Shown here: positions 16,978 to 27,668 of the stretch, in pieces | Numbering within the stretch: position 1 is the stretch's first letter | Layout: every line of letters begins with the position of its first letter | Notes under the pieces: generated by a model | What the model saw: the letters and a program-made list of their open reading frames with translations, nothing else | The model's database searches: none | Told to the model about the DNA's origin: nothing | Program-made: the position numbers and the translations under genes | Source: Qipengyuania sp. SS22 | GTDB lineage: Bacteria > Pseudomonadota > Alphaproteobacteria > Sphingomonadales > Sphingomonadaceae | NCBI RefSeq assembly: GCF_025736935.1 | Contig: NZ_CP107048.1 | Location: forward strand, 186,001-250,000 | DNA: 64,000 bases | Reading direction: 5' to 3'

Positions 16978-19206
16978 TCAGCGGCGATTGGTCACGGTCT
17001 TGCGCGACTTTGCATTGGCCAGCACGTCCTCGCGCCAGAAATGCACCGGCTTCAAGCGATGCTTGACGAACAGCGCAGCCTGGTCGGTGTAATGCGGGGA
17101 ACCGGGCCGCGTCGTGGCGGCGCCGAAGGGCTGGATCGAGCGCGAGGAGACGCGTTCGCCGGGCAGCCATTCAACCCACTGGATGAAGCTGTCGCCATGC
17201 CGAACCGACAGGCGGCCGTCGTCATCGACATCCCACAGCGTGGAGGCGCGCAGCGTGTCCGATCCGCCATCGAGCGGCAAGTCGACCTTGCCCTGCCGCA
17301 GGCGCAGCAAATCGCCCATCGGCGGGTCGATCCGCCCGAAGTGGGTTTCGAGATGGGCGACCTGCTTATCCAGCTCGGCGCGGACATCGGGCCACGGCTT
17401 GTTCTGGTAGCTTGACGACATGAATTCGCGGATCATCAGCAGCGCCAGCGCATCGGCTTCGCCGATATTGTCGGCGGTGAAGTCCCAGCCCAGCAACATG
17501 TCGCGGGCCTGCGCGAGCGCGCCATCGTCCGCCAGGTCGAGCGCTTCGAGTTCGTCCCAGAGCTTTGCGACATACCCACTGCGGTCGTAGCCAGTGTCGT
17601 ATTTGATCGCTTCGAGCGTGGCCCGGTCGAGCTGCTCCGCCTCGCTCAGCAATTTCCACGCACGACGCGAGCGGTTGGTCTGCTTGAGCTCGACGCCGAG
17701 TTCTGGGGCGAAGTCCTCGGGCGCAAGGTCGCTTCCGGCGCCCGCGGCGGTATAAGGCGTGTTGTTGGCGTTGTAGAGCCAGCCGCTCGCCGGGTTCACG
17801 TATCGCGGCAGTTCCTCATAGGCGACCGGGCCGGACCAGATCGCGCGCGGGTCGTCGCCCGGCAGGACCGTGCGCCAGTCATATCCCGTGGCGCGGTCGG
17901 GGATGGCGGCGTTGTAGACATAGGCGATGTTGCCCGTCTCGTCGCCATAGATGAAGTTGGTCGAGGGGATGTCCATCCGCGCGAGGATTTGCTCGAACTC
18001 CTCGAGGCTGGTCGCCTTGTTGAGCCGGTAATAGGCATCGAGCTGGCCGAGATTGCCGATCCCCCCATAGCGCACCGCGAAGAAGCCCTCGTCGTTCTTG
18101 ATCACCGGACCGTGGACGCTGCGATAGACGGTGCGGCGGATCGGCAAGGTCACCGGGCCGAGCTTGACCGGCAGGGTGACCGTCTCAGCTTCGAGCTCGC
18201 GCCACTGGTCGCCGATGCGGTATTGCGTCTCGTCCTCGTTCATTTCGAGCTGGTAGATATCGGTCATGTCGGGCGTGTTGACCGTATTGGTCCAGCCGAG
18301 ATGTTCGTTATGCCCGAGGAAGGGGAACGGGCTGCCGGGGAAATTCGCCCCCGCATAGTGCCAGCCTTCCTCGCTTTCGACGACAAGTTCGTACCACGCC
18401 ACGCCGCCGCGCCAGGGCTGGTGGCTGTTCGACACGAGGATCGTCGGCCCGCCCGATTTTTCGGGCGTCACCGCAAACGCGTTGGACCCGGCCAGCGCGG
18501 CCTCTTCGCCCCGGGGGAGCGGCCCGGCGCGCGCCAGATCGGGCGCGGGTGCGCCCTCCGTGCGGATAACTTCGGCCGGTTCGACGGTCGGCGCTGCCTC
18601 GCCGTTTTCACGCGGGATGGCGGGGCCGTATTCGGGCCGCAGCGGCTCGCCCGATACCAGCGGTTCGATAATCCCGCCGAGGCCGAAGAAGAACGGCTGG
18701 CGCAGCGCGAAACCCGCGGCCACATCGACCCCGTCGACGGGGAAGAGGTTGCCCAGCTTGACCTCGCCGGGATGCGCTTCCGCAAAATCGTTGAGTCCCG
18801 CGGCATAGGCATCGAACAGCGCGCGCGTGTCTTCGGGGAGCTGCGGATATTCGCGCTCCGCCGTGCCGCGCGCGTCGAGCAGGTGATAGGCATAGTCGAA
18901 TGCAGCGCCGTCCTGGCCCGCGATCGCGCCATAGCGCCCGCGACTCATCGCGATCACGTCCTGCAGCGTGAAGAAATCGTCCTCCGAATGCGCGATGGCG
19001 ACGCCATAGGCGACATCGGCATCGGTGGCGGCGTAGATATGCGGCACGCCGAATTCGTCGCGGCTGATTTCAGCGGTGTAGGTCCGGTCGGGCAGGGCGA
19101 CATCGCCGCGTTTGGCCCAGAAGGGTTCCCACGTCGCCAGCGCGATAAATGCAACCAGCACGAGCAGAAGCAGCGCAAAACCAATGCGCCCCAGCGATTT
19201 CTTCAT
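16978..19206 (-). CDS. Penicillin acylase family protein (peptidase S45, Ntn hydrolase)
   Basis: A 742-residue Ntn-hydrolase precursor. Residues 7-26 form a signal anchor (GFALLLLVLVAFIALATW). The self-cleavage site is Gly240-Ser241 in AALAG-SNAFAV; Ser241 becomes the N-terminal nucleophile of the beta chain. NSHQPW, FPGSPFPFLGHNEHLGWT and NFIYGDETGNIAY further mark the family. Members hydrolyse amides such as beta-lactam side chains or acyl-homoserine lactones; substrate cannot be predicted here. The alpha-beta spacer (about residues 185-240) is long and Pro/Glu-rich, consistent with an excised linker. Upstream of, and probably co-transcribed with, the M16 protease. Confidence 0.92.
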   Translation of the reverse strand: MKKSLGRIGFALLLLVLVAFIALATWEPFWAKRGDVALPDRTYTAEISRDEFGVPHIYAATDADVAYGVAIAHSEDDFFTLQDVIAMSRGRYGAIAGQDGAAFDYAYHLLDARGTAEREYPQLPEDTRALFDAYAAGLNDFAEAHPGEVKLGNLFPVDGVDVAAGFALRQPFFFGLGGIIEPLVSGEPLRPEYGPAIPRENGEAAPTVEPAEVIRTEGAPAPDLARAGPLPRGEEAALAGSNAFAVTPEKSGGPTILVSNSHQPWRGGVAWYELVVESEEGWHYAGANFPGSPFPFLGHNEHLGWTNTVNTPDMTDIYQLEMNEDETQYRIGDQWRELEAETVTLPVKLGPVTLPIRRTVYRSVHGPVIKNDEGFFAVRYGGIGNLGQLDAYYRLNKATSLEEFEQILARMDIPSTNFIYGDETGNIAYVYNAAIPDRATGYDWRTVLPGDDPRAIWSGPVAYEELPRYVNPASGWLYNANNTPYTAAGAGSDLAPEDFAPELGVELKQTNRSRRAWKLLSEAEQLDRATLEAIKYDTGYDRSGYVAKLWDELEALDLADDGALAQARDMLLGWDFTADNIGEADALALLMIREFMSSSYQNKPWPDVRAELDKQVAHLETHFGRIDPPMGDLLRLRQGKVDLPLDGGSDTLRASTLWDVDDDGRLSVRHGDSFIQWVEWLPGERVSSRSIQPFGAATTRPGSPHYTDQAALFVKHRLKPVHFWREDVLANAKSRKTVTNRR

Positions 19207-19325
19207 AGATTTCGGTCCTCTCTTGCAACCCGACTAGCGAGCGGAGCGGGGTGACGCAATGCGATTGGGCAAAACCGCCGCGGCGCTGTTCCCCCTTGCG
19301 GATTCGACTGGCTAATCCCTTGTCC

Positions 19326-20774
19326 GTGACAGCGCAGATCACCATCGGCCACGAATCATCCGGCAAGCCGGTCGAGTTCGATATCGAGGAACTCCTCGCG
19401 ACCCGTCTGCTCGTCCAAGGCAATTCGGGCAGTGGCAAGTCGCACCTGCTGCGCCGCCTGCTCGAAGAAAGTGCGGGGATGGTGCAGCAGGTGGTCATCG
19501 ACCCCGAAGGCGATTTCCCCTCGCTGGCGGACGAGTTCGGCCATGTGGTCATCGACGGCGCAGCCTATTCGCCGGGCGAGATCGAGGCGCTCGCGCGACG
19601 TATCCGCGAACACCGCGCCAGTGTGGTGCTTGATCTCGACGGGCTCGAGGTCGAACAACAGATTCGCTGTGCCGCGCAGTTCCTGACCGCGCTGTTCGAT
19701 GCCCCGCGCGAACATTGGTATCCCGCGCTGGTGGTGGTCGACGAAGCGCAGATGTTCGCCCCCGCCGCCGCTGGCGAGATGGCCGAGGACACGCGGCGGA
19801 TGACGCTGGCGGCGATGACCAACCTCATGTGCCGCGGGCGCAAGCGTGGGCTGGCGGGTGTCGTCGCCACGCAGCGCTTGGCGAAGCTGGCGAAAAACGT
19901 CGCCGCGGAAGCGTCGAACTTCCTCATGGGGCGGACCTTCCTCGATATCGACATGATCCGCGCGGCCGACCTGCTCGGGATGGAGCGGCGACAGGCGGAG
20001 CGTATCCGCGAGCTCGAACGCGGGCATTTCCTCGCGCTTGGCCCGGCGATCACGCGGCTGCCGCTGGCAGTGAAGATCGGCCCGGTGAAGACCGGTCACC
20101 AGGCGCGCAGCGAAGGGCTGATGGCGCTACCCGATACCGCGCCTGCCGATATGGCGGCGCTGCTCACCACCGATCTGGCGGCCGACGTGGCCAAGGCCCC
20201 GCCGCCGCCTGCGCCGCCACCTGCACCGCCGGTCGACGAGATCGAGGACAGCATCGCGCGAGCGGATGAGCGCCAGGTCGAGCCCCGTTCGGAGCCGGTC
20301 GATACCACCGCCGTCGCCACGCGGATCGCGCAGATCATTGGCGAACTGGCGCAGGAGGAGGGCATTTCCTTCCAGTCGGCCAGCGCGCAATACCAGACCT
20401 TCCTCACCCGCTGTCGGCGCGAACGGCTGATCGGTCCGATGCCCGACATGCGCACCTTCCGCCGCCGGTTCGCGGTCGCCGGGGCCGGTCTGGAAGACCT
20501 CGACGAGGGTCTGCAAGCACGTATCATGCAATTGGCGGGCGCGGTCGAAGAGGATCTGCTCGGCCCCTTCCTCGTCATCGCCAAAGCGGCGCATGCGGGC
20601 GAAACGCAGGTCGACGAGGCCGAACTGGCGCGTGCCTATGGCACCAGTTCGCCCGGCCGTATCCGCCGCCTGCTCGATCATCTCGAACGGCAGGGGCTGG
20701 TCGTGGTGCGCGAGGATTTCGGCGGCGACCGCACGATCATGGTTCCGGGGCTTGAGCCGCTGACCGAGGGTTGA
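19326..20774 (+). CDS. HerA-type ATPase/DNA-translocase-like protein with C-terminal helix-turn-helix
   Basis: About 482 residues. N-terminal part is a DUF87/HerA-like RecA fold: Walker A GNSGSGKS (residues 32-39), Walker B ALVVVDEAQMF (Asp139-Glu140), and the sensor-like CRGRKRGLAGVVATQRLAKL. A Pro-rich linker (PPPPAPPPAPP, near 297-307) leads to a C-terminal region with two helix-turn-helix-like units; the last, GTSSPGRIRRLLDHLERQG, resembles a winged helix, and FSK-gamma-like DNA contact is possible. No nurA nuclease partner is adjacent. The start is uncertain: GTG at 19326 (MTAQITIGHE) is favoured, with TTG at 19320 two codons earlier. Role unknown; DNA processing is inferred. Confidence 0.8.
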   Translation: MTAQITIGHESSGKPVEFDIEELLATRLLVQGNSGSGKSHLLRRLLEESAGMVQQVVIDPEGDFPSLADEFGHVVIDGAAYSPGEIEALARRIREHRASVVLDLDGLEVEQQIRCAAQFLTALFDAPREHWYPALVVVDEAQMFAPAAAGEMAEDTRRMTLAAMTNLMCRGRKRGLAGVVATQRLAKLAKNVAAEASNFLMGRTFLDIDMIRAADLLGMERRQAERIRELERGHFLALGPAITRLPLAVKIGPVKTGHQARSEGLMALPDTAPADMAALLTTDLAADVAKAPPPPAPPPAPPVDEIEDSIARADERQVEPRSEPVDTTAVATRIAQIIGELAQEEGISFQSASAQYQTFLTRCRRERLIGPMPDMRTFRRRFAVAGAGLEDLDEGLQARIMQLAGAVEEDLLGPFLVIAKAAHAGETQVDEAELARAYGTSSPGRIRRLLDHLERQGLVVVREDFGGDRTIMVPGLEPLTEG

Positions 20775-20805
20775 TGGGCACCGACGCTAGGCATAGACCG
20801 GGGCG

Positions 20806-21144
20806 ATGGACCATGCAGATTTCGCGCATTTCGCCGCTCTCGACATTCGCGCCGGCACGGTAACCCGCGCCGAACCCTTCCCCGAGGCCCGCCGCCCGGC
20901 AATCAAGCTATGGGTCGATTGCGGACCCGAGATCGGCGAGCGCAAAAGCTCGGCGCAGATCACCGGCCACTACACGCCTGAAGCGCTGGTGGGGCAGCGG
21001 GTGATGGCGGTGGTCAATTTCGCCCCGCGCCAGATTGGCCCCTTCATGTCCGAGATACTGGTGCTCGGCTTTCCCGATGGCGACGGCGAGATCCTGCTTG
21101 CGCGTCCCGAACCGGGTGTCGCGAACGGCGCGCGGCTCGCGTGA
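20806..21144 (+). CDS. tRNA-binding domain protein, CsaA-like
   Basis: A 112-residue single-domain OB-fold protein. Visible CsaA features are FAALDIRAGTVTRAEPF at the start, RRPAIKLWVDCG, the GERKSSAQIT motif, VVNFAPRQIG and a C-terminal LARPEPGVANGARL. The same domain is found at the end of methionyl-tRNA synthetase beta and in Trbp111; free-standing CsaA is described as a protein-export-related chaperone that also binds tRNA. It is a dimer in known structures. It starts 31 bases after the HerA-like gene and ends 140 bases before clpB. Confidence 0.9.
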   Translation: MDHADFAHFAALDIRAGTVTRAEPFPEARRPAIKLWVDCGPEIGERKSSAQITGHYTPEALVGQRVMAVVNFAPRQIGPFMSEILVLGFPDGDGEILLARPEPGVANGARLA

Positions 21145-21160
21145 ATTGCGCCCGGGCTGG

Positions 21161-21189
21161 CTTCACAAGCTTATCGCGACCCCTATATG
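21161..21189 (+). promoter_or_regulatory. Candidate heat-shock (RpoH) promoter of clpB
   Basis: CTTCAC (21161-21166) and CCCTATATG (21181-21189), about 15 bases apart, sit about 95 bases before the clpB ATG. The -10 part closely fits the C(C/T)TAT-T pattern of alphaproteobacterial RpoH promoters; the -35 differs from CTTGAA at two positions. No CIRCE element is visible in the 140-base gap. Confidence 0.55.
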
Positions 21190-21284
21190 TAGGTAACACA
21201 CCTCGTGAAAATTTGCGGGGGAGGGGTTGTGTTGCATAATCGCAACACCATATCCGGGCGACAATTCACGAATGGGGTGTTTGC

Positions 21285-23861
<2,577 letters not shown>

Positions 23862-23890
23862 TTGCGCCGCTTTCGCTACAACCCAACGAA

Positions 23891-23918
23891 AAAGGGCCCC
23901 GGTTTCCCGGGGCCCTTT
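23891..23918. terminator. Bidirectional terminator between clpB and a TonB-dependent receptor
   Basis: Perfect 12-bp stem AAAGGGCCCCGG (23891-23902) / CCGGGGCCCTTT (23907-23918) with loop TTTC, preceded by A-rich and followed by CTTTTG. It separates two convergent genes. Confidence 0.9.
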
Positions 23919-23944
23919 CTTTTGTGTCGTTAGGTGTTGAAGCC

Positions 23945-26900
23945 TTAGAAACGAAGGCGGACACCAGTGTAGTAGCGACGACCGAAGACGTCGTAGACGT
24001 CTGCGGCAGTGTCCGACCCGGTAACGTTGCCGGTCACACCGCTGAGGATGTTCGGGGCATCGTTGTCGAGCAGGTTGTCGACGCCGAGATAGAATTCGTA
24101 CCGGTCACCAGCAAAGAACGTCGTCTGCATATCGAGGTAGAATTCAGCCGGGATTTCATAGACGCGCGAGCCATCGAACTGATCGTCGATGTAGGCGCTG
24201 CCGATGAAGGTACCGGTGAACGTCGTGCGGAAATCGCCCGTTCCATATGCAACGTTTGCAGTGAAACGATCCTTCGAGGTGCCAACTTCACCATCGGCCC
24301 GGTCGGCGTCGCCACCCGGAAGCGAGAAGAAGTCATACTCGAGGATGTGCGTGTATGCACCACGGACCGTCAGACGGTCGTTGTCCATCAGGCCAAGACC
24401 GGTGAACCAGCTCGCGGTCACGTCGATGCCCGAGGTCTTGAGGACCGAAGCATTGACCGACAGCGAGTTGATCAGATCGATCGAGCCAGCGCTATTGACC
24501 GCGGTTCCGGTCGGACGACGGGTGATCAGGTCACAGAACGTAGCATTGCCCTGGCCGTAGCACTGGTCGAGGCTGAACTGACGCGGGAAGCCCGAGATCA
24601 CGTCTTCTACCTTGATGTTGTAGTAGTCGCCGGTGATCGTGAGGTTGCGCAGAGCGTCGAACGAGCGCGGGTTGATGATCACACCCGCAGTCCACGACGT
24701 TGCAGTTTCTTCCTGCAGGTCCGGGTTGCCGCCGTTGAAGCCGGAAATACCCTGGATGTCCGACTGGTTCAGCGTGAACGTACCGTTTGCAGCGATATTT
24801 GCCGCTACGCCCGGAGCTGCACGACAATTGTCGCCCAGTGCGCCGCCGCCGGTTGCACCGATGCCTTCACAGGGATCGGTCAGGCCGCTCGGGAAGGTCT
24901 GCGACAGACCCGAGAACAGTTCGCCCACGTTAGGTGCACGAACCGCCTTGGCGTAGGTGCCGCGGAAGCGGATGTCGTCGATCGGTGCCCAGGTGCCGGT
25001 CACGTTCCAGCTGAACGTCGTACCGACGGTCGAGTAATCCGACACGCGTGCCGCTGCACCGACTTCGAGAATTTCGAAGAACGGAGTATCGGCAAGGATC
25101 GGAACGCGAATTTCGCCGTAGGCTTCCTTCACGTCGAACGAACCGCTGGTGTCGGGCAGAACGTTACCGGCGTTGAGGCCGGCATTGGTCAGCGCATCGT
25201 TGTCGGAGAACGAGCTTTCCTTGCGGTATTCCGCGCCGACGGCGATGCCGACCGAACCTGCGGGAAGCTCGAAGAGCGAGCCCGAAAGGTTGGCCTGCAC
25301 GACCTGCTGGGTGATCCCGGTCTGGTAGGTACCCTGCGCCTGGATGTAGTTCACGGCATCCTGCGAGAGGCTGCCGAACCCGAAGATGTTGGCCGGAGCA
25401 CAACCGTTTGCACGCGCTTCGGCATCGATACAGAGCGCTTCGCCAGCGACACCGTTGCCGTTTTCGTCACCGACTTCCGAACGCACGGCGAGTGCATCGC
25501 GGAAGTTGATCACATTGACCTGACCCGACGAGACCTGGTTTTCGCTGACGTCGCCGTAGTTGTAGCTGATGTCCCAGCTGAACTTGTCGTCGAACAGGCC
25601 ACCTTCGAGACCGACCACGAAACGATAGAAATCGCGCGACGTCGAGCCGGTACGGCCGCCGAATTCGGACAGACGACGGGCAAAGCCGATGTCCCGCAGT
25701 CCGTCGCCATTCGAATCGGTCGCGGCAGCGAGAATTTCCGCCGGAACGAACGGGTTGGCTACGATCGTGCTGGTGCCCGGGAGGTAGTTCTCGATGTTGT
25801 AACCACCGTCGGTCGGGTAGATCCCGTTGGCGCCGCCCGATTCAAGCGGGAACGGCTCGATGATGCGCGACGAGGTGGTCTTGTTGAAGGTACCTTCAGC
25901 GAAAACGCTGATGTTGTCCGACAGCGCGTAATTGGCGCGGGCGGCGAACAGGTAACGCTCGACCGGAACGGCCAGCGTACGGAAGTCCTGGCGGTTGAAG
26001 CCGTTCGGACCGGTGCCCGAGCCGATGGTCGACTCACAGGTCGGGCCATTGGTCGTGAAGCAATCCTGCAGGTTTCCGTCCGGATCGTAGGTGAACGTTC
26101 CGCCGGGGGTGATGAAGCGGCCCTGCGGAGGGAAGCTGGAGAGATACGGTTCGGTCGGAACGCCGAATTCGCCGCCGAAGTAGATCGAGTCGAGATCGTC
26201 GACGCGGGTGTTGGCACGCTTGCTCGACAGCAGGCCTTCTTCGTTCGAATAGCCGAAGTGGACCATGATGTTGCCGTCGCCGCCGGCGAGGTTGGTACCC
26301 GCGGTGAGGTTGGCCTGGTACCGTGCGTCGTCACCTTCTTCGGTGATGCCATACTGGGCGTTGGCTTCGACGCCTTCAAAATCGGTCTTGTAAACGAAGT
26401 TCACAACACCGGCGATCGCGTCCGAACCGTAAAGCGACGAAGCGCCACCGGTAAGGATGTCGACCCGGTCGATGAACTGGGTCGGGATCACGTTGAGGTC
26501 GACCGTGGCCGAGCCTGCAAGGCTGCCAACGACGCGACGGCCGTTGATCAGAACCAGCGTACGGTCGGAGCCGAGGTCGCGAAGATCGACTGTGGCAACA
26601 CCGGTACCCGAGGTAAGGAACGCCGAGTTGGTGCGGCTGAGAGCGGGCGTGCCGAAAACGGGGTTTTCGAGCAGCACTTCCTGGATGTTGGTGACGCCGG
26701 CATCATTGATAACTTGGCTATCGACGATCTGGAGCGGAGCGGGGGATTCGACTGTGGGCGAAGCGATACGCGAACCGGTGACGATGATTGCGTTGCCGGG
26801 GGTGGGAGCGGCTTCGACCTGCTCGTTGACGATGCTGTCATCAGCATCCTGAGCAAAAACGGGGGTGGAAATGGCGAGGGCTGCGATCCCTGCGCTTGTG

Positions 26901-26947
26901 AAGAGCGCAAGACGCCGGCCCCGCAGAGGCGGGGTTGTATGGGTCAT
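23945..26947 (-). CDS. TonB-dependent outer-membrane receptor (large, about 1000 residues)
   Basis: A 1000-residue receptor. Signal peptide residues 1-32 (LALFTSAGIAALAISTPVFA-QDA). The plug domain follows with AIIVTGSRIASPTVES, VDLRDLGSDRTLVLINGRR and GGASSLYGSDAIAGVVNF; about 22 amphipathic strands then form the barrel, which ends in a terminal Phe (YYTGVRLRF). Such receptors use TonB-ExbBD energy to import large or scarce substrates. Size and plug wording match the sphingomonad/Caulobacter group that takes up peptides, glycans or aromatic compounds, not classic small siderophore receptors, but substrate is not determined. Divergent from the 27195 gene; a palindrome lies in the shared upstream gap. 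Confidence 0.94.
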   Translation of the reverse strand: MTHTTPPLRGRRLALFTSAGIAALAISTPVFAQDADDSIVNEQVEAAPTPGNAIIVTGSRIASPTVESPAPLQIVDSQVINDAGVTNIQEVLLENPVFGTPALSRTNSAFLTSGTGVATVDLRDLGSDRTLVLINGRRVVGSLAGSATVDLNVIPTQFIDRVDILTGGASSLYGSDAIAGVVNFVYKTDFEGVEANAQYGITEEGDDARYQANLTAGTNLAGGDGNIMVHFGYSNEEGLLSSKRANTRVDDLDSIYFGGEFGVPTEPYLSSFPPQGRFITPGGTFTYDPDGNLQDCFTTNGPTCESTIGSGTGPNGFNRQDFRTLAVPVERYLFAARANYALSDNISVFAEGTFNKTTSSRIIEPFPLESGGANGIYPTDGGYNIENYLPGTSTIVANPFVPAEILAAATDSNGDGLRDIGFARRLSEFGGRTGSTSRDFYRFVVGLEGGLFDDKFSWDISYNYGDVSENQVSSGQVNVINFRDALAVRSEVGDENGNGVAGEALCIDAEARANGCAPANIFGFGSLSQDAVNYIQAQGTYQTGITQQVVQANLSGSLFELPAGSVGIAVGAEYRKESSFSDNDALTNAGLNAGNVLPDTSGSFDVKEAYGEIRVPILADTPFFEILEVGAAARVSDYSTVGTTFSWNVTGTWAPIDDIRFRGTYAKAVRAPNVGELFSGLSQTFPSGLTDPCEGIGATGGGALGDNCRAAPGVAANIAANGTFTLNQSDIQGISGFNGGNPDLQEETATSWTAGVIINPRSFDALRNLTITGDYYNIKVEDVISGFPRQFSLDQCYGQGNATFCDLITRRPTGTAVNSAGSIDLINSLSVNASVLKTSGIDVTASWFTGLGLMDNDRLTVRGAYTHILEYDFFSLPGGDADRADGEVGTSKDRFTANVAYGTGDFRTTFTGTFIGSAYIDDQFDGSRVYEIPAEFYLDMQTTFFAGDRYEFYLGVDNLLDNDAPNILSGVTGNVTGSDTAADVYDVFGRRYYTGVRLRF

Positions 26948-27194
26948 CTGGATTCCCTGATTTGCGACCGTGCATTAGTGCACAGCGCCCATTGAACTTG
27001 AGACCCGCACGCTAGCAATGGTCGTTCGTCGAATTTCGAACCAAAAAGTAATCGCGTTTGAAACTGTCTCAAATCTGCAACAATCATGCTGGCGTAAAGA
27101 TCGCTCCCGGCTACGCATCACCTTGTGACCGAAGGGCAATCTGTTAGGTTCGCGTGCGATGTCACGAACCAATTTCGCGAGAGGAAACTCCCAG
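26948..27194. promoter_or_regulatory. Divergent intergenic region with palindromes
   Basis: 247 bases between the minus-strand receptor and the plus-strand exported-protein gene; it is visibly more AT-rich than its neighbours. It holds a 17-base near-perfect palindrome TTTGAAACTGTCTCAAA at 27057-27073 (one mismatched pair), a GTGCA-TTAG-TGCAC palindrome at 26970-26983, and an interrupted inverted repeat GGTTCG...CGAACC at 27147-27170 just upstream of the 27195 start. The first is the best operator candidate, about 110 bases from the receptor start and 122 from the other gene. Confidence 0.5.
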
Positions 27195-27668
27195 ATGCTG
27201 CGTCTCTTCGGCCTTGCGGCCATTCTCGTAGCCACACCCGTCGGCCTCAGCGCGCAGGAAACGGGTAACGACGCCTTGCTGCTCGAATGCCGCGCGATGG
27301 AGAAGAACGCGCGTCGTCTCGAGTGTTTCGATGATGCGATGGACACCATTTTCGGTGTCGACGAGGTCGCCGAAGCCGAGCGTGAAGAACTGCGTCGCGA
27401 CAATTTCGGCAACCCCGTTGCGGACGAACAGGACAGGGCTGACCGCTATGACGGCACGATTACCCATGTCGATTTCAACCAGACTTACAACATCCTGCGG
27501 TTCCAGCTCGACAATGGCAGCGTGTGGGAGGCCATGTCTTCAGGCTCGCTGCGGTACGGCTTCTTCCAGCCGGGCGAGAAGGTGACGATCGAGAAGGGCG
27601 CTCTGGGCAGGCTCAAGCTGTCGATTGCCGGCAAGCGCGGCTGGCGCGGCGTCAAGCGTATCGACTGA
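27195..27668 (+). CDS. Small exported protein with CR...RLECFD motif
   Basis: A 157-residue secreted protein of unknown function. Signal peptide residues 1-20 (LFGLAAILVATPVGLSA-QET). The mature start has LLLECRAMEKNARRLECFDDAM, shown here in two halves LLLECRAMEKN and ARRLECFDDAM: a Cys-x10-Cys helix pair of the kind seen in several periplasmic proteins, likely disulphide-bonded. The second half (about 90-157) is strand-rich with FNQTYNILRFQLDNGSVWE, like an SH3-type barrel. ATG at 27195 has GAGAGGA nine bases upstream. Its stop overlaps the next start (TGATG), coupling it to the TPR/oxygenase gene. Confidence 0.75.
   Translation: MLRLFGLAAILVATPVGLSAQETGNDALLLECRAMEKNARRLECFDDAMDTIFGVDEVAEAEREELRRDNFGNPVADEQDRADRYDGTITHVDFNQTYNILRFQLDNGSVWEAMSSGSLRYGFFQPGEKVTIEKGALGRLKLSIAGKRGWRGVKRID

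Noticed and set aside
27147..27170. GGTTCG...CGAACC inverted repeat upstream of the exported-protein gene as a terminator
   Set aside because: It has no T-run, contains a bulge and lies just ahead of a start codon; at most a leader structure.
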